A DNA stretch of 64,000 bases from Archangium violaceum (GTDB lineage: Bacteria; Myxococcota; Myxococcia; Myxococcales; Myxococcaceae): the NCBI RefSeq assembly GCF_016887565.1, contig NZ_CP069396.1, positions 3,561,001 through 3,625,000 of the forward strand, in the 5' to 3' direction. Position numbers and translations under genes: made by a program. The notes beneath the pieces were generated by a model. The model saw nothing but the letters and a program-made list of their open reading frames with translations. It searched no databases and had not been told where the DNA came from. Below are positions 33,507 through 41,618 of this stretch, in pieces (position 1 is the first letter of the stretch; every line of letters begins with the position of its first letter).

Positions 33507-34697
33507 ATGCGAGAGACGAACTGGACACGTCGCGAGCTCATGCGGCTCACGGGCCTGGGCGCGGTGGGAATGGGTCTGGCCTGCACCCGGAGCGCATGGA
33601 CCGGGGCTCCCCAGCCCCCCAAGGAACTCTGGGTCTACGTTGGCACGTACACCTCGGGTCAAGGCGAGGGCATCTATCTCTGCCGGTTGGACCTGGCGAC
33701 GGGGGCCCTCCAGCAGGTGGGCCTCACCCGGGGCGTGGTCGAGCCGTCCTTCCTGGCCATGGACCCGATGGGACGCTACCTCTATGCCGTCAATGAATTG
33801 ACGGAGTTCGAGGGCAAGCCCGGTGGCTTCGTGAGTGCCTTCCGCATCCATCCCCAGACACGGGAGCTGACCTTCATCAATCAGCAACCCACACAGGGCG
33901 GTGCGCCCTGCCACCTGGACGTGGCCGCGAACGGCAGGTTCGTGCTGGTCGCCAATTACGTCGGTGGAACCGTCTCCGTCCTTCCGGTCCTGCCGGAGGG
34001 AGGGCTGGGCGCCGCGGTCGACGTGAGACGACACGAGGGCTCGGGGCCCAACACCCGGCGTCAGGAAGGCCCGCACGCCCACCAGGTCGTATTGGATGCC
34101 GACAATCGCCACGCGCTCGTGTCGGACCTGGGGCTGGACAAGATCATGCTCTACCGGTTCGACGGCGAACAGGGACGCTTGACCCCCGCGGAGCCGGCCT
34201 GGGTGTCCACCCAGCCCGGGTCGGGACCGCGTCACCTCACCTTCCATCCCAACGGAAGGTTCGCCTTCGGCATCCACGAGCTGAGCTCGACGATCACCGC
34301 TTTCGCCTACGACCCGCGGCTCGGTGCCCTGGAGGCGCTACAGACCGTCTCGGCTCTGCCAGGAGGCTTCACCGGGACGAGCTACGGGGCGGACATCCAC
34401 GTCAGCCCCGATGGCCGCTTCCTCTATGGCTCCAACCGCGGTCACGACAGCATCGTCGTGCATGCCATTGATTCCTCGGGCCGGCTGACCTACGTGGAGC
34501 ACGTTCCCACACGAGGACGGTGGCCGCGCCACTTCACCCTCGAGCCCACCGGCAGGTACCTGCTCGTGGCCAATCAGCGCACCCACGACATCTTCTGCTT
34601 CCAAAGAGACCTCGAGACCGGAAGGCTGACACCCGTGGGCGAGGCGCTGAAGATCCCCGCCCCCGTGTGTCTGCTGGTGGCTCCACCCCCGGTCTGA
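33507..34697 (+). CDS. Lactonase-family (6-phosphogluconolactonase-like) seven-bladed beta-propeller, exported
   Basis: The 396-aa protein starts with TRRELMRLTGLGAVGMGLACT, which has the twin-arginine pattern and a Cys that could be lipidated. The mature part is a lactonase (YbhE/Pgl-type) propeller: YVGTYTSGQGEGIYLCRLD, AMDPMGRYLYAVNE, APCHLDVAANGRFVLVANY, GPHAHQVVLDADNRHAL, GSGPRHLTFHPNGRFAF, DIHVSPDGRFLYGSNRG and PRHFTLEPTGRYLLVANQ. The His residues of HLDV, HAHQ and RHLTFHP are family hallmarks. ATG 33507 is chosen to begin with the Tat signal; ATG 33465 is further upstream. Confidence 0.88.
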   Translation: MRETNWTRRELMRLTGLGAVGMGLACTRSAWTGAPQPPKELWVYVGTYTSGQGEGIYLCRLDLATGALQQVGLTRGVVEPSFLAMDPMGRYLYAVNELTEFEGKPGGFVSAFRIHPQTRELTFINQQPTQGGAPCHLDVAANGRFVLVANYVGGTVSVLPVLPEGGLGAAVDVRRHEGSGPNTRRQEGPHAHQVVLDADNRHALVSDLGLDKIMLYRFDGEQGRLTPAEPAWVSTQPGSGPRHLTFHPNGRFAFGIHELSSTITAFAYDPRLGALEALQTVSALPGGFTGTSYGADIHVSPDGRFLYGSNRGHDSIVVHAIDSSGRLTYVEHVPTRGRWPRHFTLEPTGRYLLVANQRTHDIFCFQRDLETGRLTPVGEALKIPAPVCLLVAPPPV

Positions 34698-34703
34698 CGA
34701 GGA

Positions 34704-36215
34704 TCAGGGCAGGTTCGCCGCGTTCTGCATCTGGCTCAGGTAGGCGGCGCGCATCTTCGGGTTGCTGTTCTCCAATGGCGAGAACAGCGAGTTGTTGACG
34801 TTGCCGTCCGCGTCGTCCTGGAAGTACTGCTCGTAGACGATGTCGTTCTTGTGCGCCCGGATCCAATCGAACATGAAGTTGATGAACGCGGCGTTGTCAT
34901 CACCATTCACACTCGCCTGGCTGCCCGTCAGGGCGTGATGACCTCCCCACTCCTCGATCGCGAACGGCTTGTTGTGGGTGTCCGCGAAAGCGAAGGTCTG
35001 ATTGAGGATGTACCCGACGTGGTACTGCGAGTTGAACGAGGCGAGCGTCGTGGAGCCGGGGGAGTCGTAGACATCGACTCCCACGATGTCCACATAGGCA
35101 TCCCCGGGGTAGAGATCCTGGAAGTTGTAACCCGCCGAGGTATCCGTGCCCGACAGGCTCCAGCTGATCAGCACCCGGTTGGCGGCGGAGCCCGCACCGG
35201 CCTTGATGTTGTTGTAGGCCCGCTGCCAAGCGGTCTTGAACTGCGTGTTGTTGGCCTTCCAGGTGCCGTTGCAGTCCTTGCCCGCCGTCCAGTGATACCA
35301 GCAGCCGTTGAACTCCCAGGCGAAGCGGAGGATCACTTCCTGCCCCGCGCGGTTGGCGTAGTTCGCGGCGTTGGTGCCCATCGCGCGGTAGTAGGCATCA
35401 TAGGCTCCGGACGCGGCCTCGGCCCAGCTTCCCTGCACGGACGCCCCGCTTCCACCCGGGAAGGGCGGCGCGTCGACGACGGAGGTCAGGTTCGGGTTCA
35501 TGAACGACAGGACATAGAGGTCCTTCACGTCGTTCCAATTGGTATGCCACTGCGCCGCCTGCTCGATGTCACAGAAGCGACCACGGCCGCTCTCGACGGT
35601 CGACAGCGCCGACGCGTAGGAGCTCGCCGAGCCGGTCCGGTTGAGCGGGAACATGCAGGAGTTCCAGGCCAGACCCGAACGGGCCCCCACCGAGCCCAGC
35701 AGGCCTCCCGCCGGAGGGTTCGTGGTCGTGCCGCCGGTGTAGACCTCGGCCTTGTCGATGGAGATCGTGGTGCCCGTGGCCGCGCTGTTCTTCCGGCCCG
35801 TCACCGTCACGGTGAGCGTATGGGCCGTGTCCGTCAGGACGGGGCTGGTGTAGATGAGCGCGAACCCCTTGGTGATGGAGTAGGTGTCCGCGTCCACGGG
35901 TGCACCACCGTCAATGGAGATGCTGGCGATTCCGCCCACCAACTCCTTGTAACCAAACAGCTTGACCTGGCTCCCGGTGAACCGGAACGTCGCCTTGTCA
36001 CCCGTGGTGTACGCGTACCGGAAGGACCCACCGTTGCAGCCGCAATTGACCCACGTGCCGGTGTACTGGAACTGATTGTTTCCGGTCCCGATGACACCGT
36101 CGTCAACGGTCGCGCTCAGGGTCGGGCTGGCCGCCCGGGCCGGTGTGGTGGCGAGACCCAAACCCACTGCAGCCAGGACGACCGCGATGATGCCGGAGAT
36201 CTTTCGCTTGCTCAT
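34704..36215 (-). CDS. Secreted GH26-like beta-mannanase with N-terminal carbohydrate-binding domain
   Basis: The 503-aa exported protein has a signal peptide (IIAVVLAAVGLGLATTPARAA), then a CBM-like beta-sandwich (about 30-165; VDDGVIGTGNNQFQYTGTW, KATFRFTGSQVKLFG). After a TTTNPPAGG linker comes the glycosidase domain. EVILRFAWEFNGCWYHW carries the probable acid/base Glu and KPFAIEEWG the probable nucleophile Glu, as in GH26 endo-mannanases and relatives. The ATG at 36215 fits the signal peptide. The gene ends 6 bp from the convergent lactonase gene. Confidence 0.85.
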   Translation of the reverse strand: MSKRKISGIIAVVLAAVGLGLATTPARAASPTLSATVDDGVIGTGNNQFQYTGTWVNCGCNGGSFRYAYTTGDKATFRFTGSQVKLFGYKELVGGIASISIDGGAPVDADTYSITKGFALIYTSPVLTDTAHTLTVTVTGRKNSAATGTTISIDKAEVYTGGTTTNPPAGGLLGSVGARSGLAWNSCMFPLNRTGSASSYASALSTVESGRGRFCDIEQAAQWHTNWNDVKDLYVLSFMNPNLTSVVDAPPFPGGSGASVQGSWAEAASGAYDAYYRAMGTNAANYANRAGQEVILRFAWEFNGCWYHWTAGKDCNGTWKANNTQFKTAWQRAYNNIKAGAGSAANRVLISWSLSGTDTSAGYNFQDLYPGDAYVDIVGVDVYDSPGSTTLASFNSQYHVGYILNQTFAFADTHNKPFAIEEWGGHHALTGSQASVNGDDNAAFINFMFDWIRAHKNDIVYEQYFQDDADGNVNNSLFSPLENSNPKMRAAYLSQMQNAANLP

Positions 36216-36364
36216 GATTGGCTTTCTTGTTGGTAGGGATTTCTCGGAAAGGGAGAATCCACGCCCCCCGAGAAAAGCCTCACGGATCCGGGCTTGTACA
36301 GAAAGAGCCGCGCTCTCGGCAAGTCCAGAAAGCGATGTGAGCAGACCCTGAAGGGAGGAGACGC

Positions 36365-37156
36365 TCAGCAGACCGCGTCGCGCGTCCAATCGTCACGGCC
36401 ATAGCGCTCCGCGACGAGCGCCTCGGCGCGGGCGCGCACGTGAGGCGCGAGCGGGACCCTGGCCCAGCTCGCACCGAGCCGCTCGATGAAGCCTTGCTCT
36501 AGGGCCTGCGCCGCCTCGGCGTGGCTCACCTCGCGGCCCGCCGCCCCGGTCAGGTCCACCATCGCCTCGCGCAGCCGCTCCGGCGTCAGGCCGAACAGCC
36601 GTGCGTGCAGGGCGTAGTCCGTCGTGAGCGGCAGCGCGCCGTGTTGCAGGAAGGCGCCCTTCTGCCGCCGCTGCGCGCTGCCCACGAGCTTGCGGCCTTC
36701 CACCTTCAGTTCCTTGAGCGCGGGCGTGAGGAAGCATGCGCCACTGGCCAGGTTGCGCTCGGGCCGCGAGGGCTCCAGCTCGGCCCGCACGCCGAACCTT
36801 CGCGCCAGTCCCGCGGAAATGGACTCTGATAGCAGCGTGTAGTTCTGCTCGATGTTGTCGGTGAATGGCGGCGCGACGCGGGCCACGAAGCTGTACGTGA
36901 GCTCCCCGTGATGCAGCACTCCGGAGCCACCGGTCACCCGGCGGACCACGTCGAGGCCCTCGGCTCGTGCCGCCTCGGCATCGACGCTGCCGTAGGCCTG
37001 GGTGCGTCCGAGGCTCAGGCAGCCTGGTCGGAAGACGTAGAGCCGCAGGGTGGGGACGAAGTCCTCCCTCGTGCTCGCCTCATCGAGCAGCGCCTCGTCC
37101 AGTGCCATCTGCCAGACCCCGGGCGCCGCTTCCAACGGTTCGATGAGATTCCACAT
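36365..37156 (-). CDS. Octanoyltransferase LipM-like / lipoate-protein ligase A family
   Basis: The 263-aa protein belongs to the biotin/lipoate transferase fold. It has LYVFRPGCLSLGRTQ, RRVTGGSGVLHHGELTYS, a Cys in ASGACFLTP that matches the acyl-carrying Cys of LipM octanoyltransferases, and GRKLVGSAQRRQKGAFLQHG, where the Lys and His contact the lipoyl adenylate or acyl chain. LipM transfers octanoate from acyl carrier protein to GcvH; a lipoate ligase role cannot be excluded. It lies alone. Confidence 0.88.
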   Translation of the reverse strand: MWNLIEPLEAAPGVWQMALDEALLDEASTREDFVPTLRLYVFRPGCLSLGRTQAYGSVDAEAARAEGLDVVRRVTGGSGVLHHGELTYSFVARVAPPFTDNIEQNYTLLSESISAGLARRFGVRAELEPSRPERNLASGACFLTPALKELKVEGRKLVGSAQRRQKGAFLQHGALPLTTDYALHARLFGLTPERLREAMVDLTGAAGREVSHAEAAQALEQGFIERLGASWARVPLAPHVRARAEALVAERYGRDDWTRDAVC

Positions 37157-37246
37157 GCGGCCATCCTCTCCCTCTCCTTCCGGAACGCAATGACCCGCTT
37201 CCGATACCTCCTGGCCTCCCGCTCACCCCTTGGATGATGGGGTGTG

Positions 37247-37268
37247 TTCGTTCTCCATTCGTTCTCCA
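37247..37268. repeat. Perfect tandem repeat of TTCGTTCTCCA
   Basis: Two adjacent identical 11-bp units occupy 37247-37257 and 37258-37268, about one helical turn each. They lie 150-170 bp upstream of the sigma-54 promoter and could be a protein-binding site or simple slippage. Confidence 0.6.
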
Positions 37269-37289
37269 AAGGTTGGAGGCGGAACGAGG

Positions 37290-37382
37290 CATTCTGCCAC
37301 GGGAGTGCGGGGCGGAATGCCCCATCTCCGCACGACGCGAGGCGTCATGCCCCATGTCGTCGAAGTCGAGTTCCATTCCGCC
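37290..37382. promoter_or_regulatory. Three copies of CATTC(C/T)GCC: candidate enhancer-binding sites
   Basis: CATTCTGCC is at 37290-37298, its complement GGCGGAATG at 37311-37319, and CATTCCGCC at 37374-37382. The first two form an inverted repeat with centres 21 bp apart. All lie 36-130 bp upstream of the sigma-54 -24 element, the normal place for bacterial enhancer-binding protein sites. Confidence 0.5.
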
Positions 37383-37417
37383 CCAACCTTTCCCTCTGAG
37401 TGTGTCTTCACAAATCC

Positions 37418-37433
37418 TGGCACATGCCTTGCT
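37418..37433 (+). promoter_or_regulatory. Sigma-54 (RpoN) promoter for the dab genes
   Basis: TGGCACATGCCTTGCT matches the -24/-12 consensus TGGCAC-N5-TTGCW at every defining position. The invariant GG (37419-37420) and GC (37431-37432) are separated by exactly 10 bp. It points toward the small gene and dabA; transcription would start near 37445, leaving a leader of about 175 nt before the small gene. Confidence 0.75.
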
Positions 37434-37619
37434 CCAAGGAAGGCGCAAGGAATCTCCATCATGTGCCAGCGGTCACTCGCCCCCTTGCTCCGTCCTCCCT
37501 GGGTGCCTCGGGGTCGGCTCCGATAGCTCAATCCCTATCAATGGAGCCGATGAAGCGCCCCCTTGCCTCCCCGCTGGGTGCACGGAGCTTTCGTGCTTTG
37601 TCACAAAAGGAAAAAACAC

Positions 37620-37760
37620 ATGGGGTCGAAGTCATCGCTGTCGAAGGACGTGCCCGCTTCATTGATGAAGATCAAGGAGCCGCCGAACGTGTCTCGGGGC
37701 GGGCTCCGGCCGCTGACGAATTCCTTCGTGGACTCCCCCGCTGCCTCCGCCGCTGTCTGA
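37620..37760 (+). CDS. Possible small protein upstream of dabA (46 aa)
   Basis: An ATG at 37620, with AAAGGAA about 8 bases upstream, opens a 46-codon frame: MGSKSSLSKDVPASLMKIKE, then PPNVSRGGLRPLTNSFVDSP and a short Ala/Ser/Val end. It ends 10 bp before the dabA start, the spacing of an operon gene. The product is basic and soluble with no known motif. It might be a real leader peptide, a regulator or an assembly factor, or chance. Confidence 0.4.
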   Translation: MGSKSSLSKDVPASLMKIKEPPNVSRGGLRPLTNSFVDSPAASAAV

Positions 37761-37770
37761 GGCAGACGAA

Positions 37771-40320
37771 ATGAGTCAATGTCATATGGATACCAACGCC
37801 CTCGTGGACGGGTGGCTCGACGAGTGCCGCCCAAAGCTGCCCATCCAGAATCCCCTCTGGGCCTATATCCACAACAACATCCTGCTCAACCTCGAGGACC
37901 GTCCGTTCCAGGAGGCAGTGCGGGAAGCGGCCGCGCTGTATCGGGCACGGCCGTATGAGACCGAGTCCTTCTACCGCTCGGAGCTGGAGCGCGGCCGTAT
38001 CCGTCGCGACTGCCTCGATGCGGTGCTCGCGTCGGCCCTGCCGGGAAGTGGGAAGGACCGGGTGGAGTGCTTCCTGTCGGACACGTCCGTCGGCAACGTC
38101 GTCCCACCGGCCTCCCTGTTGCGGCTCGCCCCGCGCCTGGATGCCGAGTACCACGCGTCCTATGACCGGCAGCTCCAGGACTTCATCGTGCCGGTCATCG
38201 CCTCGTTCCTGGATCAGGGCATGGCGCACTGGACCAACCCCTACCGCAACGGGGCGCTCTGGGGCTTCTTCCTGGCGAGCGTGCATGCCACGCCGGGGTG
38301 GGGCTTCGACTGGGCGGGAACGCTGAAGGCACGGCTGGAGGCGCACGAGCGGGCCGGCCGGTCGGTGGAGCAGATCATCGAGGCCGAGGTGCGTGAGTCG
38401 GCTCCGACGGGGCGCGAGGCCGCGTACTGCCTGGAGACGCTCTTCGCGCTGAAGGGCTGGTCGGGGATGATCCTCCGGCTCGAATCCGAGCCGGCGGTCG
38501 CGCCCGTGGAGGCGCCGCCCGCGTCGCTGAAGGACTGGCTCGCGGTGATGCTCGTCGCCACGCACGCGCTCGATGCGTGGCTCCTGGAGCGGAATGGCCG
38601 CACCCGGAACGAGCTGTGCGCCCGTCCGTTCCTCGCGCCCGAGACCTTCAACCTGGGGCGCCTGCACCTGTGGCAGGAGGCCTATGAGCGCTCCTTCGCC
38701 GGTGACTTCCTCGCGCACATCGAGCGCGGGCTCCTCCCCGAGGTGAAGGAGCCCCAGCGCCGCGCCCCGCGCTTCCAGGCGTTGATGTGCATGGACGACC
38801 GGGAGGAGTCCTTCCGGCGGGCGCTCGAGTCCGAGGCGTGCGGGGTGGAGACCTGGGGGGGCCTGGGCTTCTTCAGCGTCGACATGCGCTTCGAGGCGGT
38901 GGGCGCCGCCCGGCCGACGCGCCAGTGCCCGCCCGTCATCGAGCCGTCGCGGACCATCTCGGAGGTGCCGGTCGACGGCGAGGCCCGGCGGTTGGATCGG
39001 GCGCGCCGCGCGGGCCGCGCCGAGGGCAGGGCCCTGCTCTCCGGCTTCTATCACTCGCGCACGCTCATCCGCGGCTTCTTCATCTCGCTCGCGCTCGGGT
39101 TGCTGAGCTTCCTCCCGCTCGTGATGAAGGTGTTGATGCCGAGCCGGATGACCCGGCTGCGCCGCGCCATCCACAAGCGCGCCTTCCCCCACCCGAAGAC
39201 GCACATCGCGCTGGACGCGGCGGGGGGATACTCGCTGGACGAGCAGGCCAGCATCGTCGAGGGCGTGCTCCGCACGGCGGGCCTCACGCGGGAGTTCGCC
39301 CCCCTGGTGGCGATCATCGCCCACGGCTCGACGAACACGAACAACCCTTTCCGGCAGGCGTACGGGTGTGGCGCGTGCTCGGGCAATCCGGGCGCGCCCA
39401 ACTCGCGCTCCTTCACGCAGATGGCCAACCGCCCCGAGGTGCGTGAGCGGCTCGCGGCGCGCGGGCTCGAGCTGCCGGCCACCACGCTCTTCGTGCCCTG
39501 CTACCACGACACCACCACCGACGTGGTCGAGGTGCTCGACCGCGACCGCCTCCCGGCCGAGCGCCTGGAGGAGGTGCGGGAGCTGGCGGCGCGGCTGGGG
39601 CGCGCCGCGCGGATGAACGCGGTGGAGCGGTGCCTGCGCTTCGGCCAGGCGCCGCGTGGTGGCGAGGAGGCGGCGGCCCAGCACGTGCTGGACCGCGGCC
39701 ATGACCTGGCGCAGCCGAGGCCCGAGTACGGCCACAACCGCGTGGCGGCCTGCATCGTCGGGCGGCGGAGCCTGACGGAGCGCACGTCGCTCGACCGCCG
39801 GGCCTTCCTCGTGTCCTACGACCCGAGGCTGGACGAGGGGGGCGCGCTGCTGCGCTCGGCCGTGCTCGGCTCGGTGCCCGTCGCGGTGAACATCGCCATG
39901 GACTACTACTTCTCGCGCGTGGACTGCGAGGGGTTCGGCGCCGGGTCCAAGCTCCCGCTGAACGTCGTGTCCCTGCTGGGCGTCGTCACCGGCTCCAAGA
40001 GCGACCTGCGCATCGGCATGGCCCGGCAGATGGTCGAGCTGCACGAGCCCATGCGCATCCTCGTGCTCATCGAGGCGGAGACGAAGGACCTGCTCGAGCT
40101 GATCGAAACGCACCCGCGCATGCGCCGCATGGTGCGGGGCGGATGGATGCGGCTGGGGCGGGTCGACCCCTCGTCCCGTGCCATCGAGCTCTGGAACGGG
40201 GACGGCTTCACGCCCTGGCGCGCGTTGTGGCCCGAGTTCCACACGACGGCGGGTGATGCCGCCACGCTTCCGGCGGTGTTGGACCCCCGGCGAGACCGTC
40301 TGGTCGAGGTGTACGCATGA
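37771..40320 (+). CDS. dabA: DabA: zinc-dependent, beta-carbonic-anhydrase-like subunit of the inorganic-carbon accumulation complex (DUF2309)
   Basis: The 849-aa peripheral subunit of the Dab complex is thought to hydrate CO2 vectorially when coupled to a cation-driven membrane partner. The four residues that form the zinc/catalytic site in the characterised DabA proteins are found with the same spacing: Cys340 and Asp342 (CMDDREES), His518 (AHGSTNTNNPF) and Cys533 (AYGCGACSGNPGAPNSRS). Other family blocks are IQNPLWAYIHNNIL near residue 30, AHWTNPYRNGALWGF and NVVSLLGVVTGSKSDLRIG. It overlaps the next gene by 4 bp. ATG 37771 is used; ATG 37786 is possible. Confidence 0.93.
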   Translation: MSQCHMDTNALVDGWLDECRPKLPIQNPLWAYIHNNILLNLEDRPFQEAVREAAALYRARPYETESFYRSELERGRIRRDCLDAVLASALPGSGKDRVECFLSDTSVGNVVPPASLLRLAPRLDAEYHASYDRQLQDFIVPVIASFLDQGMAHWTNPYRNGALWGFFLASVHATPGWGFDWAGTLKARLEAHERAGRSVEQIIEAEVRESAPTGREAAYCLETLFALKGWSGMILRLESEPAVAPVEAPPASLKDWLAVMLVATHALDAWLLERNGRTRNELCARPFLAPETFNLGRLHLWQEAYERSFAGDFLAHIERGLLPEVKEPQRRAPRFQALMCMDDREESFRRALESEACGVETWGGLGFFSVDMRFEAVGAARPTRQCPPVIEPSRTISEVPVDGEARRLDRARRAGRAEGRALLSGFYHSRTLIRGFFISLALGLLSFLPLVMKVLMPSRMTRLRRAIHKRAFPHPKTHIALDAAGGYSLDEQASIVEGVLRTAGLTREFAPLVAIIAHGSTNTNNPFRQAYGCGACSGNPGAPNSRSFTQMANRPEVRERLAARGLELPATTLFVPCYHDTTTDVVEVLDRDRLPAERLEEVRELAARLGRAARMNAVERCLRFGQAPRGGEEAAAQHVLDRGHDLAQPRPEYGHNRVAACIVGRRSLTERTSLDRRAFLVSYDPRLDEGGALLRSAVLGSVPVAVNIAMDYYFSRVDCEGFGAGSKLPLNVVSLLGVVTGSKSDLRIGMARQMVELHEPMRILVLIEAETKDLLELIETHPRMRRMVRGGWMRLGRVDPSSRAIELWNGDGFTPWRALWPEFHTTAGDAATLPAVLDPRRDRLVEVYA

Positions 40321-41618
40321 CTCTCCAGTTCCTCTCCCTGTTCATCCTCGCCTGGGCCGCGCTGATTCCGCTGCTGCTCGGGGCGGCCCAGCTCTTCGGG
40401 CGCGGGTTGTCCGAGCGGCTCGTGCAGGGGCTCGCGGTGGCGCACGCCACGGGCGTGCTCCTCGCCACCTTCGTGCTCTGTATCGCATTCGCCGCGGGGC
40501 CCTCGTCGATGGTGGAGGTATCCACGCCTCCGCTGCTCGTCACGCATGGCTACGAGTGGCGGGCGGTGCTGCTCATCGACCGGCTCTCCGTGACGTACCT
40601 GGCGCTCGTCGCCCTCATCTACCCCGTCATCGTCCACTTCTCCCGGCCCTTCTTCCACCGGGAGGAGGGCTCCCAGCGCTACTGGTTCCTGGTGACGCTG
40701 CTGGCGTTCGCGCTCGCGGCGGTGTCGCTCGCGGGGAACGTCGACGTGCTCTACCTGGGCTGGGAGCTGGTGGGCGTGTCGTCGGTGATGCTCATCTCGT
40801 TCTTCCGGCGCAACCTGCGCAGCACCCAGAACAGCCTCCGCGCGCTCATCTACTACCGCCTGTGCGACCTGGGGGTGCTCGGCGCGGCGATGTGGATCCA
40901 CCACGCATTCCCCAGCTCGGAGTTCACGCACTTCGCGGAGGACGCGGTGGTGCCCACGGCATTGGTGGTGGCGTTCGCGTTGCTGTTCGGCACGCTGGCC
41001 AAGTCCGCCCAGCTCCCCATGTCGCCCTGGCTGCACCGCGCGATGGAGGGCCCCGCGGCCTCGAGCGCCATCTTCTACGGCGCGCTCTCCGTCCACCTGG
41101 GGCCGTTGCTGCTGCTGCGCACGAGCGCGCTGTGGATGCCGCACACCTCGGTCCGGATCGTCATGGCCTGCATCGGGCTGCTGACGGCGATCTTCGCGGC
41201 GTTCGTGGGGCGCACGCGGCCCGATGCGAAGACCTCGCTCGCGTACGCGACCATGGCGCAGCTCGGCATCCTGTACGTGGAGATCGCCGCCGGGCTGCAC
41301 ACGCTCGCGCTCGTCCACCTGTGCGCGAACGCGGGGCTGAGGACGTGGCAGTTCCTGCGCTCCTCGTCCCTCATCCAGGACTTCCAGGACAACCCCATCG
41401 TGGGCACGGGCGTGCGGTTGCAGCGGCAGTCGAATCTGGAGCGCCTGCTCCCGGCCTCGGTGCGAGGCCGGCTCTACCTGGCCGCTTCGAGGCTCTTCTG
41501 GCTGGACAGCATCCAGTGGAGCTTCGTCGCGCGGCCCTTCCTGGGTCTCTTCTCGCGGCTCGCCGCGATGGAGGACCGTCTGCTCGAGGACTCCCCGAGC
41601 GAGCAACGGAGTCATTAG
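40317..41618 (+). CDS. dabB: DabB-like NuoL/MrpA-type membrane subunit
   Basis: The 433-aa protein has about ten to twelve transmembrane helices of the proton-conducting transporter family. Key charged residues of antiporter-like subunits are present: the Glu in LYLGWELVGVSSVMLISFF, the Lys in LFGTLAKSAQLPMSPWLHRA and MEGPAASSAIFYGA. It lacks the long C-terminal half of NuoL. Coupling by a 4-bp overlap with dabA makes it the ion-conducting partner that energises DabA. Its C-terminal part (residues about 345-425) is amphipathic. Confidence 0.86.
   Translation: MTLQFLSLFILAWAALIPLLLGAAQLFGRGLSERLVQGLAVAHATGVLLATFVLCIAFAAGPSSMVEVSTPPLLVTHGYEWRAVLLIDRLSVTYLALVALIYPVIVHFSRPFFHREEGSQRYWFLVTLLAFALAAVSLAGNVDVLYLGWELVGVSSVMLISFFRRNLRSTQNSLRALIYYRLCDLGVLGAAMWIHHAFPSSEFTHFAEDAVVPTALVVAFALLFGTLAKSAQLPMSPWLHRAMEGPAASSAIFYGALSVHLGPLLLLRTSALWMPHTSVRIVMACIGLLTAIFAAFVGRTRPDAKTSLAYATMAQLGILYVEIAAGLHTLALVHLCANAGLRTWQFLRSSSLIQDFQDNPIVGTGVRLQRQSNLERLLPASVRGRLYLAASRLFWLDSIQWSFVARPFLGLFSRLAAMEDRLLEDSPSEQRSH

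Larger units (their letters stand above)
37157..37619. other. Regulatory intergenic region upstream of the dab genes
   Basis: The 463-bp gap between lipM and the small gene at 37620 holds an 11-bp tandem repeat, three copies of a 9-bp motif, a 9-bp direct repeat (ATGCCCCAT at 37317-37325 and 37347-37355, exactly 30 bp apart) and a sigma-54 promoter, each described separately where useful. Nothing clearly coding is seen. Confidence 0.6.

Noticed and set aside
37230-37600. Several short overlapping frames on both strands upstream of dabA
   Set aside because: No ribosome sites or sensible composition; the region is better explained as regulatory DNA with repeats and a sigma-54 promoter.
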